Positions 17,979 to 27,125 of a stretch of 64,000 nt of DNA are shown here, in pieces. Position numbers and translations under genes: made by a program. The notes under the pieces were generated by a model, which was not told the DNA's origin, did no database searches, and worked only from the letters and a program-made list of their open reading frames with translations. The DNA is taken from contig CALSLL010000001.1 of the NCBI GenBank assembly GCA_943787185.1, positions 496,001 to 560,000 of the forward strand, in the 5' to 3' direction. The stretch is from UBA10349 sp003485905 (GTDB lineage: Bacteria; Pseudomonadota; Gammaproteobacteria; Arenicellales; Arenicellaceae). The first letter of the stretch is position 1. Each line of letters begins with the position of its first letter.

Positions 17979-19175
17979 TTACACCAAGGAATTGCGAGTA
18001 ATATCGGCCAAGGTCGGCGTCCCTGCTTGTTGCATCATTATCTGTAGTTCCCGATTGAGAATATCCAGCACCTTCTCCACGCCCACCTGACCAAATGCAG
18101 TCAAACCCCACAGATAAGGGCGACCAATACACACTGCATCCGCACCAACGGCAAGTGCTTTAAATACATCACTACCCCGTCTCACCCCACTATCGACCAG
18201 TACCGGCATACGACCTGCAATTGCATCGACAACCTCAGGCAACGAATCCATGGTCGCCCTTCGGCTCTCAATTGCCCTGCCTCCGTGATTAGACACAACC
18301 AGTCCGTCAATACCATTCTCCACAGCCAAGCGTGCATCCTCGTGCGTGACAATGCCTTTTAAAACGATCTTCATTGAAGTCAGTTTTCTAAGCTGTTCAA
18401 TAAACATCCAATCCATATGTGGTGCCCGGACACTACTAATACCAGACAAGTCCAGATTATCGAACATTGGCTTATGCGCCATAGCCCCTTCAATACCCGG
18501 TTCATGGCACTGCTGACATGCAGCATTACTGGAGCGCTTAAATCGATCCAGTGCCTCTCTATTGCTATTGGGCAGATCAACGGTAACAACAAGCACCGGG
18601 CAGCCGGATTCTTCGGCACGCTTTACCAGCGCTTGGGTAATACTCCAATCTTCAGTTGGGTACAATTGATACCATACCGGAGCGCCCCTAGCTTGATTCA
18701 CGTCTTCAACACTTGTCGTGGAAACCGTAGAAAGCATCTGCAAACAGTTCCGACTAGCAGAGGCCCTGGCGACCGCCAACTCACCCTCTGGATGAAACAT
18801 TTTGTGGGTCCCGCAGGGCGATATAACCACCGGCGAGGCGTGACGTGTACCGAAGAGCTCTATTTCTGTATCAAGCTCACGTACATTGACTAAACGACGA
18901 GAACGAATCTGAAGTTTGTTAAACCCTTCTCGATTTGCCTGTAATGTCGCACCTCCATCTACCCCCATCGCCATATAGGTAAAATGGGCATCCGTCAGTT
19001 TGTTTCGAGTTAATGGCTCAAAATCAAAAACGTTAAACGCGTCATCAACATCTTTGAGTAAAGATTCGTCGTCCGCAGCAAGTTGAGCGAACGCACGACT
19101 CGCGGGAGTAAGTGCCGGACTAGCGGCAAGAAAACCAAGAAAAGCGCGTCTCGAAACAAGGTTGCTCATGTTCAT
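17979..19175 (-). CDS. Tat-exported FMN-dependent 2-hydroxyacid dehydrogenase with CXXCH motif
   Basis: 398 aa. A twin-arginine signal (SRRAFLGFLAAS, residues 8-19) indicates folded export. The rest is an alpha-hydroxyacid oxidase/dehydrogenase TIM barrel with the whole catalytic set visible: Tyr67, Tyr172 (WYQLY), Asp200 (VTVDLP), Lys273 (LKGIV), His297 and Arg300 (SNHGGR), plus phosphate-binding DSGVRRGSD and GRPYLWG. In the loop-4 region, residues 220-224 read CQQCH, the covalent haem c attachment signature. Loop 4 is where flavocytochrome b2-type enzymes vary. A diheme cytochrome c lies two genes upstream. It probably oxidises an L-2-hydroxyacid in the periplasm and passes electrons to cytochrome c. 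Confidence 0.85.
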   Translation of the reverse strand: MNMSNLVSRRAFLGFLAASPALTPASRAFAQLAADDESLLKDVDDAFNVFDFEPLTRNKLTDAHFTYMAMGVDGGATLQANREGFNKLQIRSRRLVNVRELDTEIELFGTRHASPVVISPCGTHKMFHPEGELAVARASASRNCLQMLSTVSTTSVEDVNQARGAPVWYQLYPTEDWSITQALVKRAEESGCPVLVVTVDLPNSNREALDRFKRSSNAACQQCHEPGIEGAMAHKPMFDNLDLSGISSVRAPHMDWMFIEQLRKLTSMKIVLKGIVTHEDARLAVENGIDGLVVSNHGGRAIESRRATMDSLPEVVDAIAGRMPVLVDSGVRRGSDVFKALAVGADAVCIGRPYLWGLTAFGQVGVEKVLDILNRELQIMMQQAGTPTLADITRNSLV

Positions 19176-19284
19176 ACCCCGAGTAATTTGTTCAGTATTT
19201 TTACGAAATTCAACTTACCAATTAACTAATTAGCTAAACAATCAGCAAACACTAGCACCAACCCACTACTAGCGCCTAAAAAAC

Positions 19285-19863
19285 CTAGTTGTACGGACGC
19301 TCCATTGTTGGCACTGATTCCTCATAGTCGCTACGCCACTCCCATCGCTGGCGGATGGCTATCTCCGGGTCGCAAGACTCAAATGACAAGCGCTTTATAA
19401 GATGAATGGGGTCTCCGCCGCCACCGGTAACTGCTCTGGAACCGAGAGTTAGACATAAATCAGGCGCAGCTAGCGGTACAATTTCACCACCCGCTTTCCA
19501 TTCGAATTTTTGCGTAGTTGCGTCCACGCACGGTTCGGTTGCAACAAATGATCCGGGATTTGGATCATTAAGCGTCATACACAGATCAAAATACCACAAG
19601 CGCAACTCATTATTTGAGACATAAAACTCTGAGTCAAACCCTTGATCCTCAGTCGGGCCGTTACCCATATACAAAAAGCAATTGTGCCCCTGAAACCCGC
19701 CTATCGGCAAGCCTCCGGTAAGGTGTGCAAATAAGTCTACACACCAGCCTCTTTCTTCTTCCAGTGGATCGATTAGTTTGATTTCAGCCTTGGTCAACGC
19801 GTTTGCAGAATGCATAAACGCAATAATTATAAGACTGCCAGCCAGCAAAGCTGTTTTGTTCAT
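19285..19863 (-). CDS. Secreted ricin-type (beta-trefoil) lectin-like protein
   Basis: 192 aa with a signal peptide (NKTALLAGSLIIIAFMHSANA). Three repeated lobes follow, each with a Cys-bearing strand: GWCVDLF, DLCMTLND and DLCLTLGS, and QxW-like ends (TQKFEWKAG, RQRWEWRS). That pattern suits a ricin B beta-trefoil that binds sugars; strict QxW motifs are only partly kept, so sugar binding is uncertain. It sits between the hydroxyacid dehydrogenase and the diheme cytochrome on the same strand. Confidence 0.6.
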   Translation of the reverse strand: MNKTALLAGSLIIIAFMHSANALTKAEIKLIDPLEEERGWCVDLFAHLTGGLPIGGFQGHNCFLYMGNGPTEDQGFDSEFYVSNNELRLWYFDLCMTLNDPNPGSFVATEPCVDATTQKFEWKAGGEIVPLAAPDLCLTLGSRAVTGGGGDPIHLIKRLSFESCDPEIAIRQRWEWRSDYEESVPTMERPYN

Positions 19864-19936
19864 TGAGTAATCCTCATAATAATATTTTCTGTACTTCTAA
19901 CACCTTAATCACAGTCATGGCTCAGTGCTGCCAAGA

Positions 19937-20725
19937 TCAGGGTGCTAAAGTTTTTATATAGGCAGTAACGTCGGCTATTTGTTGTTCATCAGTTAACAGC
20001 TTCGCAAAAGGAACCATTTGTGCTCCATAAATATCTCCGGACTCAGTTCCACGCACACCATCACGAAAATATTGCATTTGCCGCGCTACATACCAATCGG
20101 CCAGATTAATCAGTGGTGGAGAACCCAGTCCTTTATTACCCTCAGCTGCACGCCCATGACAAGCCACGCAGTTCTGCTGATATATGATGCCACCACTCTC
20201 CGGATCCCCGGCAGTGAGCTCTACGTTCAAGAAAGCATAGTCAGATATCCAGTCAAACGGGCGTTCACGAGGCTCGATGCGCTGGTTTCCAGGTGGGCCT
20301 ATAGTCATGGGGGGGCCGCCAGGTTCCAAAGTTTCAATATAGGCAGCGACATTTTTAATCGTGGCATCATTGCGAAACATCGGTGTAATCAGATTCATTT
20401 GATGCCCTGGAAGATCATCAGGGTGGTTGCCACGAATCTCGTCAATGAAATTATGCATCTGTCTTTCCACATACCATGCCGGTAGTGCCGCAATTGGTGG
20501 TGCGTCCAATCGCTGACGGCCCTGCCCTTGATTGCCATGACAAAAACCGCAGGCTTGAAACATATCTTCACCAGGCGCGCCTTTACCACCGGGAGGGTAC
20601 ATTTGAGCAGACACCTGCTGTACAGAAGTTGTCAGCAGGAACAGTAGTAGCGCAAATGCTAGGTGAACGCGCAGTCTAGGTTTAACAGTAAATAAAGCCT
20701 CTATTCGGACGAGTTTTCCGAACAT
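19937..20725 (-). CDS. Diheme cytochrome c (c4-like)
   Basis: 262 aa from the ATG at 20725, preferred over 20737 because GGAGACCGAT sits just before it. Signal peptide: HLAFALLLFLLTTSVQQVSA. Two class-I cytochrome domains follow, with CGFCH (residues 59-63) and CVACH (186-190) and matching later Met ligands (LITPMFRND, GAQMVPFAKLL). Tandem domains with LPAWYVERQMHNF and LADWYVARQMQYF are characteristic of c4-type electron carriers. It most likely accepts electrons from the periplasmic hydroxyacid dehydrogenase encoded downstream and passes them to a terminal oxidase. Confidence 0.88.
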   Translation of the reverse strand: MFGKLVRIEALFTVKPRLRVHLAFALLLFLLTTSVQQVSAQMYPPGGKGAPGEDMFQACGFCHGNQGQGRQRLDAPPIAALPAWYVERQMHNFIDEIRGNHPDDLPGHQMNLITPMFRNDATIKNVAAYIETLEPGGPPMTIGPPGNQRIEPRERPFDWISDYAFLNVELTAGDPESGGIIYQQNCVACHGRAAEGNKGLGSPPLINLADWYVARQMQYFRDGVRGTESGDIYGAQMVPFAKLLTDEQQIADVTAYIKTLAP

Positions 20726-20910
20726 ATCGGTCTCCATTATAATTATCGATATTTTAGAAATGCTAACACATTAGTATTTGGTCAACGGTGAAAAATATAT
20801 CAATTACTCCATGACACGTGCCCTTAAGCTAGACCAAATTACGTATGAGAGATGGCTGCCATTAAGCGACCGAAAAATTAAACCCAAAAAGTGTAATTTC
20901 TCTTATCCAT

Positions 20911-20945
20911 AAAAAAAAGCTGACCCACTTATTATGGGCCAGCTC
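20911..20945 (-). terminator. Rho-independent terminator (leftward)
   Basis: On the minus strand AGCTGGCCCA pairs with TGGGTCAGCT (20918-20944, one mismatch, 7-nt loop), followed by eight T residues. It ends the redoxin gene transcript at 21034 and separates it from the cytochrome gene. Confidence 0.8.
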
Positions 20946-21033
20946 TTCTACAAACCTTTTAGGCGAAATCTAGAATAGGTACTTATCGCATTGATTAGTT
21001 ACCTTATAGATAGCGCCCTATGAAACTTGTTCG

Positions 21034-22137
21034 TTAACCACCTTCTTGATGTCGGACATCCTCTGGCGCACGTTCACGATCATGGCTAATTACTTTTAGA
21101 TTAAAAGTAATTGGCATGCTCGCAGGTTGAAAACAATACTCGTCATCACAGGTTTGATATTCCAACGTCGCGGCAACTTCAATCGAATCACCTTCAAAAC
21201 CCGGTGAGAGCGTAACTTCGCGAACAATATTTACTTTGCCGTGATACACAGGAACTGATTCATCTATCACTTCGAGATACATAATCTCTGGTTCGGGAAG
21301 TCTAAGATCTTTAGCTTGTAGCATCGGATTATCGTCAAGCACAAGGTTTACCGCAGTGTAGTCAGAACCTTCTCCATACAAATGCACTCTGTCATACATT
21401 TCGAATTCAGCCATCAACGCAAAGCTATTACCTGGTGAAATCTCTTCCTCAGATGGAAACGCAACCAATTTAAACTGAGGCGGTACATCTGCCTCCAATC
21501 GTTGCCCACCTGATTTACCAACACCGTAAACACTCATTAACACAGTGTCAGAGGTAACACGTTGGCGATGAGATTCGGCAAAGAATTTCTCTTGAACTAC
21601 ACCGTTTGCATCAACGATATAGCTGCCAGGGTATGCCATACCATCAACCCGTGAACCGGGTGCAGGGTTAGGATTACGTAAATCAAACGCCTCAATAATT
21701 TCTGACTCAGGGTCAGCTAACATTGTGTAACTAAAAGGCCCTTTACGTTCGGAAAAAGCCTGCAAAATTTCAACAGTATCGTAGCTAACTGCTACTACAC
21801 CGAGACCTTGAGCAGCAAGGTCACTGTAAGATTGTTCCAGCTGGACCAGCTGGGTTTTACAGAATGGTCACCAGTCGGCCGAACGGTGAAATACGATATA
21901 CGCACCATTTGGCCCTTTAATGTCATCAAAACTTACTTCGTTACCGTGTTGGTCCCTTCCGACCATCGCAGGAATTGTTTCTCCTACTTCAGGTCCGGTT
22001 GACCAGTTATCCAAATCGGGAGCATCATCAAACACGACTGCTTCCTCCTGAGCCAAGCTGGAACTAATCATTCCAACTGACAGTACGATAGGAATAACTG
22101 CGCCCATCACAAATGAGCGAGTGTTAAATTTTTTCAT
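21034..22137 (-). CDS. Probable selenoprotein: redoxin (UxxC) fused to a DsbD-alpha-like domain
   Basis: One frame of 367 aa interrupted only by TGA at 21868-21870 (codon 90). The context SADW-TGA-PFCKTQL is the thioredoxin/peroxiredoxin redox motif WCPFC with Sec in place of the first Cys. A signal peptide starts at ATG 22137, chosen because AGGAAATC precedes it. Residues ~45-175 are an AhpC/TSA-type redoxin domain. Residues ~180-367 resemble the DsbD N-terminal (alpha) domain, with the paired cysteines in YQTCDDEYC. A SECIS-like hairpin follows the TGA. Homology runs unbroken across the stop, so a nonsense pseudogene is the less likely reading. It should act as a periplasmic thiol or peroxide reductase. 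selABCD would have to be elsewhere in the genome. Confidence 0.8.
21824..21867 (-). promoter_or_regulatory. Candidate bacterial SECIS element
   Basis: Directly 3' of the TGA on the minus strand, CTGTAA (21862-21857) pairs with TTACAG (21829-21824). Inside it CCAGC (21853-21849) pairs with GCTGG (21841-21837), capped by TGGTCCA. If T-A closes the loop, it starts with G and lies about 20 nt past the TGA, matching the bacterial SECIS model of a short apical loop with an early G. Confidence 0.6.
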
Positions 22138-22279
22138 CACTGATTTCCTCTGTTTATACGCATGGGTGAGTTTAGTCTTTAATTGAGATATTTGAAAGTG
22201 CTCAACCAATCGATTAACTAACGCGAATACGGCAAGAAGCGTCCTCTAAAGCCACAAATTTCACATCTTCGGTGAGCTA

Positions 22280-23281
22280 TCACGATCTCAGTAGATCTCT
22301 AATTTCCCGCCAGGTAATCAACTGAATATTGTTCCTATCCAGCAGACTTTTAAACTCAGCGCTGGTGAAAAAATCAAAATCGCTTTGTCGCCAGGCCGCA
22401 TTGGGATTCGGACGATCAACCGCCATGGCTCGTAGCTCAGTATCGTCAAACCCAAAATGAATGATTAGTTGAGTAACGCCAGGTTCAACGCTGGCAAAAA
22501 GTTTCTCATATTCTGGAACCCAGTTCTCGACTAGAGCATCCCGCGCCATCATTATCACTCGATCCAGCACAATGTCATCTTCGCTTAACATCGATTGATA
22601 ATCCGGCTTTACTTTCGCGATCCCATCAGAAGAAATCAGTATCGGCAATTTATAGTCACGCCCTAACTCTAAATACACCTGAAATAATTCCGCTGTGCCC
22701 CATAGTGCAGAGTTATGAACATCCAAGTGGGTTGGTTCGATGCCATAAGCCATCGCCCGCTCAATTTGTGCCCTCGCCTCACGGTCTGCTTCTTCTGCTA
22801 CCGCATGTTCCGCCACCTCAGCCCCATTGGTATAAAAATATCCATCTTCGTTAATCAAGCTGGGAATCTCACTCGCCGCCAATACACCATTCCACTTAAA
22901 ATACTTCCATTCGCTCGTTAGGGTAATGTGCACACCAAAATCGAACTGAGCTTGTTGCTGGTCAGATTGTTGCTGTACGAGTGCCGCGATTTCCTGAAAC
23001 CAGGGAACCGGCACCATAATCGCTCCTGTTTTCACTGGCCCTAATTCAAAAGCCCGCATGGTCGCGGTATTCGCTGAATGCGAGAAACCGATGTCATCCG
23101 CATGCACTATCAATAGCTTAGTGTCACTTGCATAACCCAACCGCTCTGCGAGTGACAAGCCATTAGCTGACGAGCCTATTGTTAAAGTAGCTATAGGCAC
23201 ATTATCCTGAGCTAATAACCCTTTTGTGAAAAGCGATAACAAAGCCACAATCACTATGATCAAATATTTCGAATTTTGCAT
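22280..23281 (-). CDS. YdjC/ChbG-family carbohydrate deacetylase, secreted
   Basis: 333 aa from ATG 23281, where AAGGATAGCAAT gives a ribosome site and a proper signal peptide follows (KYLIIVIVALLSLFTKGLLA). Family motifs: LLIVHADDIGFSHSANTAT (metal-binding Asp pair and His), GVHITLTSEW, and EPTHLDVHNSALWG. The C-terminal segment has TQLIIHFGFDD. YdjC proteins remove N-acetyl groups from small oligosaccharides in a metal-dependent way. Export is unusual for ChbG itself but common in related environmental proteins. It lies upstream of, and co-directional with, the redoxin gene, with 142 bp between them. Confidence 0.82.
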   Translation of the reverse strand: MQNSKYLIIVIVALLSLFTKGLLAQDNVPIATLTIGSSANGLSLAERLGYASDTKLLIVHADDIGFSHSANTATMRAFELGPVKTGAIMVPVPWFQEIAALVQQQSDQQQAQFDFGVHITLTSEWKYFKWNGVLAASEIPSLINEDGYFYTNGAEVAEHAVAEEADREARAQIERAMAYGIEPTHLDVHNSALWGTAELFQVYLELGRDYKLPILISSDGIAKVKPDYQSMLSEDDIVLDRVIMMARDALVENWVPEYEKLFASVEPGVTQLIIHFGFDDTELRAMAVDRPNPNAAWRQSDFDFFTSAEFKSLLDRNNIQLITWREIRDLLRS

Positions 23282-23512
23282 ATTGCTATCCTTAATGAAT
23301 CCGCCTATGGATATAGTAAAACGTGTAAGTGGGGCCCTACTTACCCATATGGGAAAATAAACCGTCATGATAATCACCAAATAAGGTAAATCTTTCCCTT
23401 CCAAAATGCACGACTGAAAGGTAAGTTCCGTTACTTGATTCAATCGTAGCATCGGCAATTACTACTTCACAGCGAAGACTCTCATCAATGACCTAGGGTG
23501 GTTTATACAATT

Positions 23513-25198
23513 ATGAAACGTTCAATACTCTTTCTCACAGCATTATTAGCCTCTATCGCACTGCCAATACACGCACAGGAGGCACCAGATACGATTTTAT
23601 TTAATGGCAAAATCGTAACTGTTGATTACTCTTTTTCAACACAGCAAGCCATTGCGATTCAAGGCGAATTAATAACCGCGATCGGCAGCAATGAAACTAT
23701 ACAAGCACTAGCCGGCGCGGATACCCGCCAAGTCGACTTAGGCGGCCGAACAGTTATTCCCGGTTTAATCGATAATCACCTGCATATGCTTCGAGCCACC
23801 GAATATTGGCCGAACGAAGCTCGACTCGATGGTATTAGCAGTCGTGCAGAAGCGCTAGAAATTCTCAAAACGAAAGCAGATTCCATGTCAGATGGGGAAT
23901 GGTTGATGACACTTGGCGGCTGGACAGAAAATCAATTTGCAGACAGCCGTGCAGACTTCACGCTCGCTGAATTAGATGCCGTCGCTCCCGATAGACCCGC
24001 TTTCATACAATCAACTTATGATCATGCTTTGGTTAACTCCGCTTGGCTCGGTCAAATGGATATCGCTGTACAGGGCGCAGAAAGCTCTGGCGAAGGGCTT
24101 GCCTCACATGTCGTAAGAGATGATGCCGGAAACGCCACAGGCCGAATGAACGGCGGCATTTCAATGGTGGCCAAGGCTATCCAGAAGTTCCCGTCAGTCG
24201 GACCAGAACGACAAATTGAAGCGATCAAGTCTTCGTTCACATACCTTAATAGCATTGGGCTAACAGGTATGTATGACCCAGGTGGGGTTGGCATCAACGA
24301 AGAAACCTACAATCGCATTCACAAGGTTGCCGAAGAGTCTGGGTTGACCGTGCGTGTGTTCCACACATTATTTGGCGGCGCACCTTCAACCCCTGAACAG
24401 GCCCAGGAAATTGTTGAGCAAATCGAAAGCTCACGCGGATTTCAGGGTAACCAAACGATTGACCGGATAGGTGTTGGCGAAATCTACTACACACCATTTC
24501 ACTGGGACAGTTTGTTCGATGCAAAAACGCCTACTGCAGAAGATATTGCCGCAGCCAAAGGCATCCTAATGGCGACAGCCAAAGGCGGATGGCAGTTACA
24601 AACGCATGCATCCCAACCCGGTACCATTAAGGTTCTGCTAGATGTAATGGACGAGGTTAATGCCGTGTATCCTCTACGTCAGCTTCGCTGGTCTGTCACA
24701 CATGGTGACCTTGTCGATCGCGAAACCGTTGAACGCATGAAGCACATGGGCATGAACCTGCAACTGCGCAGTGTATCTGTGCTTACCCAACCCCGGCGAT
24801 ATAGTCTAATCGAAGAGATGGGTGAAGCAGCTTACGATGTACCTCCGCTGCGTATGGTTCAAAATAGTGGAATACCATTCGGACTCGGAACCGATGGCAC
24901 CAAAGCCACGCAAATCAATCCATTTGTAACACTTTGGTGGGCGGTATCTGGCCATGCACTAAACGGTGATTTGGTATTAAAGCAAACCTTGAGCCGTGAA
25001 GACGCGCTTATCGCGCATACCCGCTCCAATTCGTATCTGATGTTTCAAGAAAACTATACAGGTTCGCTACGCCCTGGCCTACTTGCAGACATGGTCGTTC
25101 TTGATCGAGACTATATGACCATACCAGAAGATGAAATTAGAGAAATCAAACCTGTAGCAACCATCGTTGGTGGCGAAATAGTCTGGGGCCAATTATAG
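23513..25198 (+). CDS. Secreted YtcJ-like amidohydrolase (second copy)
   Basis: 561 aa from ATG 23513, chosen over GTG 23498 because it begins a clean signal peptide (KRSILFLTALLASIALPIHA). Amidohydrolase-3 landmarks: LFNGKIVTVD, NHLHM metal site, QTHAS, VTHGDLV, GLGTDGTKATQINPF and C-terminal LADMVVLDRDYM. It shares overall layout with the enzyme at 5760 and, like it, is next to an 'AHH' gene. Divergent from the YdjC-type gene. Substrate unknown; hydrolysis of an amide or related C-N bond is typical. Confidence 0.85.
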   Translation: MKRSILFLTALLASIALPIHAQEAPDTILFNGKIVTVDYSFSTQQAIAIQGELITAIGSNETIQALAGADTRQVDLGGRTVIPGLIDNHLHMLRATEYWPNEARLDGISSRAEALEILKTKADSMSDGEWLMTLGGWTENQFADSRADFTLAELDAVAPDRPAFIQSTYDHALVNSAWLGQMDIAVQGAESSGEGLASHVVRDDAGNATGRMNGGISMVAKAIQKFPSVGPERQIEAIKSSFTYLNSIGLTGMYDPGGVGINEETYNRIHKVAEESGLTVRVFHTLFGGAPSTPEQAQEIVEQIESSRGFQGNQTIDRIGVGEIYYTPFHWDSLFDAKTPTAEDIAAAKGILMATAKGGWQLQTHASQPGTIKVLLDVMDEVNAVYPLRQLRWSVTHGDLVDRETVERMKHMGMNLQLRSVSVLTQPRRYSLIEEMGEAAYDVPPLRMVQNSGIPFGLGTDGTKATQINPFVTLWWAVSGHALNGDLVLKQTLSREDALIAHTRSNSYLMFQENYTGSLRPGLLADMVVLDRDYMTIPEDEIREIKPVATIVGGEIVWGQL

Positions 25199-25330
25199 GC
25201 AACCTTTACTTAATTCTGGCGCTCGATTCTATCTACTTGTAAGTAGTAGCAATCGGGCAGCCTGATGCCCCCGACGACTAGGTTGCCCTGCCCTATATAA
25301 ACAACCAAAACTTCACTATCAAAAACTAAA

Positions 25331-26320
25331 ATGTATAAAGCACCTATATTTTTAGCCTTAATCTGTATTTGTTCACATGTAGGCATCTCCTACGCTCACC
25401 ACAGCGAAGCCGCGTATAACCACGATACCGTTGCAACCATTCAAGGTACGGTTTCCCGCGTTACTTGGCGTAATCCACATGTTTATATTTATGTGGACAC
25501 CACAAACCAAGCTGGACAAACTGAAGAATGGAAGGTGGAAACAGGCTCCATCCCGATGATGGCTCGCAGTGGCTGGAGCCCCGACACCATAGTCGCGGGT
25601 GAATCAATTAGTATTCAAGGCTACCCGGAGAATCGCCCTGAAATTAAAGAAGCCATAATGCTAAGTCTGGAAAAAGACGATGGCAGTACTTTGGCGCAAA
25701 AAGACATATTAAACTTACCAGAAATCGTCGCAGAAGGTTTTAGCGGCATTTGGAAAAGACGTGCAGGCGATGGCAGCACCTTCACCAAAGATCTAGAAGC
25801 TCTAAAATTATCTGAAGCTGGCTTGGCAGCGCAAAGCGCATACGACATCGAGCGCGACAACCCTCTTGCGGCTTGCATCGGCTTTCCCGCACCTCGTTTG
25901 CTGGATACCACTGGCTATCTGTTTGAAATCGAAGAACTCGATGATCGAATGGTTATCTACAGCGAGTATCTCGACTCACACCGAACTATCTATACAGACG
26001 GACGTGATCACCCAGAAGGCGGAGAACCCAGCAATCAAGGACACTCCATTGCTCACTGGGAAGATGACACGCTAGTCGTCGACACACGACTATTTGCAGA
26101 CCATCGGTCACCTAATCGAAATGGCGTACCTTCTGGTGAACAAAAACACGTAGTAGAAAAATATCGACTTAGTGACGATAAGACTCATATGTTTATAGAT
26201 GTCTTTATGGAAGACCCGGAATACTTGAGTGAACCTTTTGAGGGCCAAATAATTCGATACTACAGCCCTACTCTCGAACGTCACGATTACAACTGTGAAC
26301 CTGAGGAACCCGCGGCTTAA
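25331..26320 (+). CDS. Secreted 'AHH' protein, DUF6152-like (copy C)
   Basis: 329 aa. Signal peptide APIFLALICICSHVGISYA, then a mature chain beginning HHSEAAY. VTWRNPH ends 28 residues in. The C-terminal half has GHSIAHWEDDTLVVDTRLF and YSPTLERHDYNCEPEE, and GVPSGEQKHVVEKYRL shared with copy B. It follows the amidohydrolase by 130 bp, echoing the copy A-amidohydrolase pairing but in the opposite gene order. No ribosome site stands out. Confidence 0.78.
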   Translation: MYKAPIFLALICICSHVGISYAHHSEAAYNHDTVATIQGTVSRVTWRNPHVYIYVDTTNQAGQTEEWKVETGSIPMMARSGWSPDTIVAGESISIQGYPENRPEIKEAIMLSLEKDDGSTLAQKDILNLPEIVAEGFSGIWKRRAGDGSTFTKDLEALKLSEAGLAAQSAYDIERDNPLAACIGFPAPRLLDTTGYLFEIEELDDRMVIYSEYLDSHRTIYTDGRDHPEGGEPSNQGHSIAHWEDDTLVVDTRLFADHRSPNRNGVPSGEQKHVVEKYRLSDDKTHMFIDVFMEDPEYLSEPFEGQIIRYYSPTLERHDYNCEPEEPAA

Positions 26321-26410
26321 ACGTTTCACGTAAGTAGTCAAACACGCGTTCGAAGAATCAAATTAACGCCAAGGAAGGCCGATAGTACACTTTGTCCAAT
26401 CTCAACGATT

Positions 26411-26938
26411 ATGGTGAACGAGATAGTTTATAAACAACCAAGAGACTCACGAGTAATAGCGGGCGTAGTAATGTCGATATTTGGGGTTGCGATGTTATTC
26501 TTTACTACTCTTGTGGCCCTGGAGTCCTTTAGCCAAAACCCCTTGGGTATTTCTCTATTTCTTCTTCTTGGAATGTTGCTGTTTACAATCGGCTTGTATT
26601 TTTTGGCCTGTATCCCAATAATTGAAATAGATGCCAAGAATAAAAATGTCATAACAATGACATCGTGCATTCTATTTAAAACAAAAAAACTAATACCTTT
26701 TGTACGAATCAAAGAAATCGGTATAAAGGAGAAATACTTCGCAGGAGATCGCTCGGAAGAAACCGGAACATCATATTATGTCAAAATAAGGGGTTCCTCA
26801 ACAATAGAAGTTCCCGGCACAAAGAGTTATAGCCTGTCTAATAGTGCGTACGTTGCGAAGGAACTTGCTGGCTATATTGGGACTAATTTCAACCCCAAAG
26901 CTAGAAAGGTATATACGGGAAGTTATAAGCTTAAATAA
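26411..26938 (+). CDS. Membrane protein with PH-like cytoplasmic domain, unknown function
   Basis: 175 aa. Two adjacent helices (IAGVVMSIFGVAMLFFTTLVAL and LFLLLGMLLFTIGLYFLACI) are followed by a basic, beta-rich domain (residues ~70-155; IEIDAKNKNVITMTSCILF) of the kind seen in bacterial PH-like membrane proteins. More A+T-rich than the catabolic island before it. No named family recognised; it marks the start of the accessory region. Confidence 0.6.
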   Translation: MVNEIVYKQPRDSRVIAGVVMSIFGVAMLFFTTLVALESFSQNPLGISLFLLLGMLLFTIGLYFLACIPIIEIDAKNKNVITMTSCILFKTKKLIPFVRIKEIGIKEKYFAGDRSEETGTSYYVKIRGSSTIEVPGTKSYSLSNSAYVAKELAGYIGTNFNPKARKVYTGSYKLK

Positions 26939-26954
26939 CAGAAACAGAATTAGA

Positions 26955-27023
26955 GTGTCAGGTCTTACGTTTAGCCTTATCTGTTACCTCTTCTTACCCA
27001 ACGCAAGAAACAAGACCTGACAC
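26955..27023. repeat. 69-bp element with 12-bp perfect inverted ends
   Basis: GTGTCAGGTCTT (26955-26966) and AAGACCTGACAC (27012-27023) are perfect inverted repeats around a 45-bp centre. The sequence resembles palindromic intergenic elements seen near REP-associated transposases in other proteobacteria. No transposase is present here. Confidence 0.6.
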
Positions 27024-27125
27024 CTCATCAATGGCTTCAAGAGTTTTTTACGACCTGCTATAGCGGAATATCTACCACTTAGCCGCATATCCCACTGTTC
27101 TGCATAAAAGGAAGCATTAAATAAT

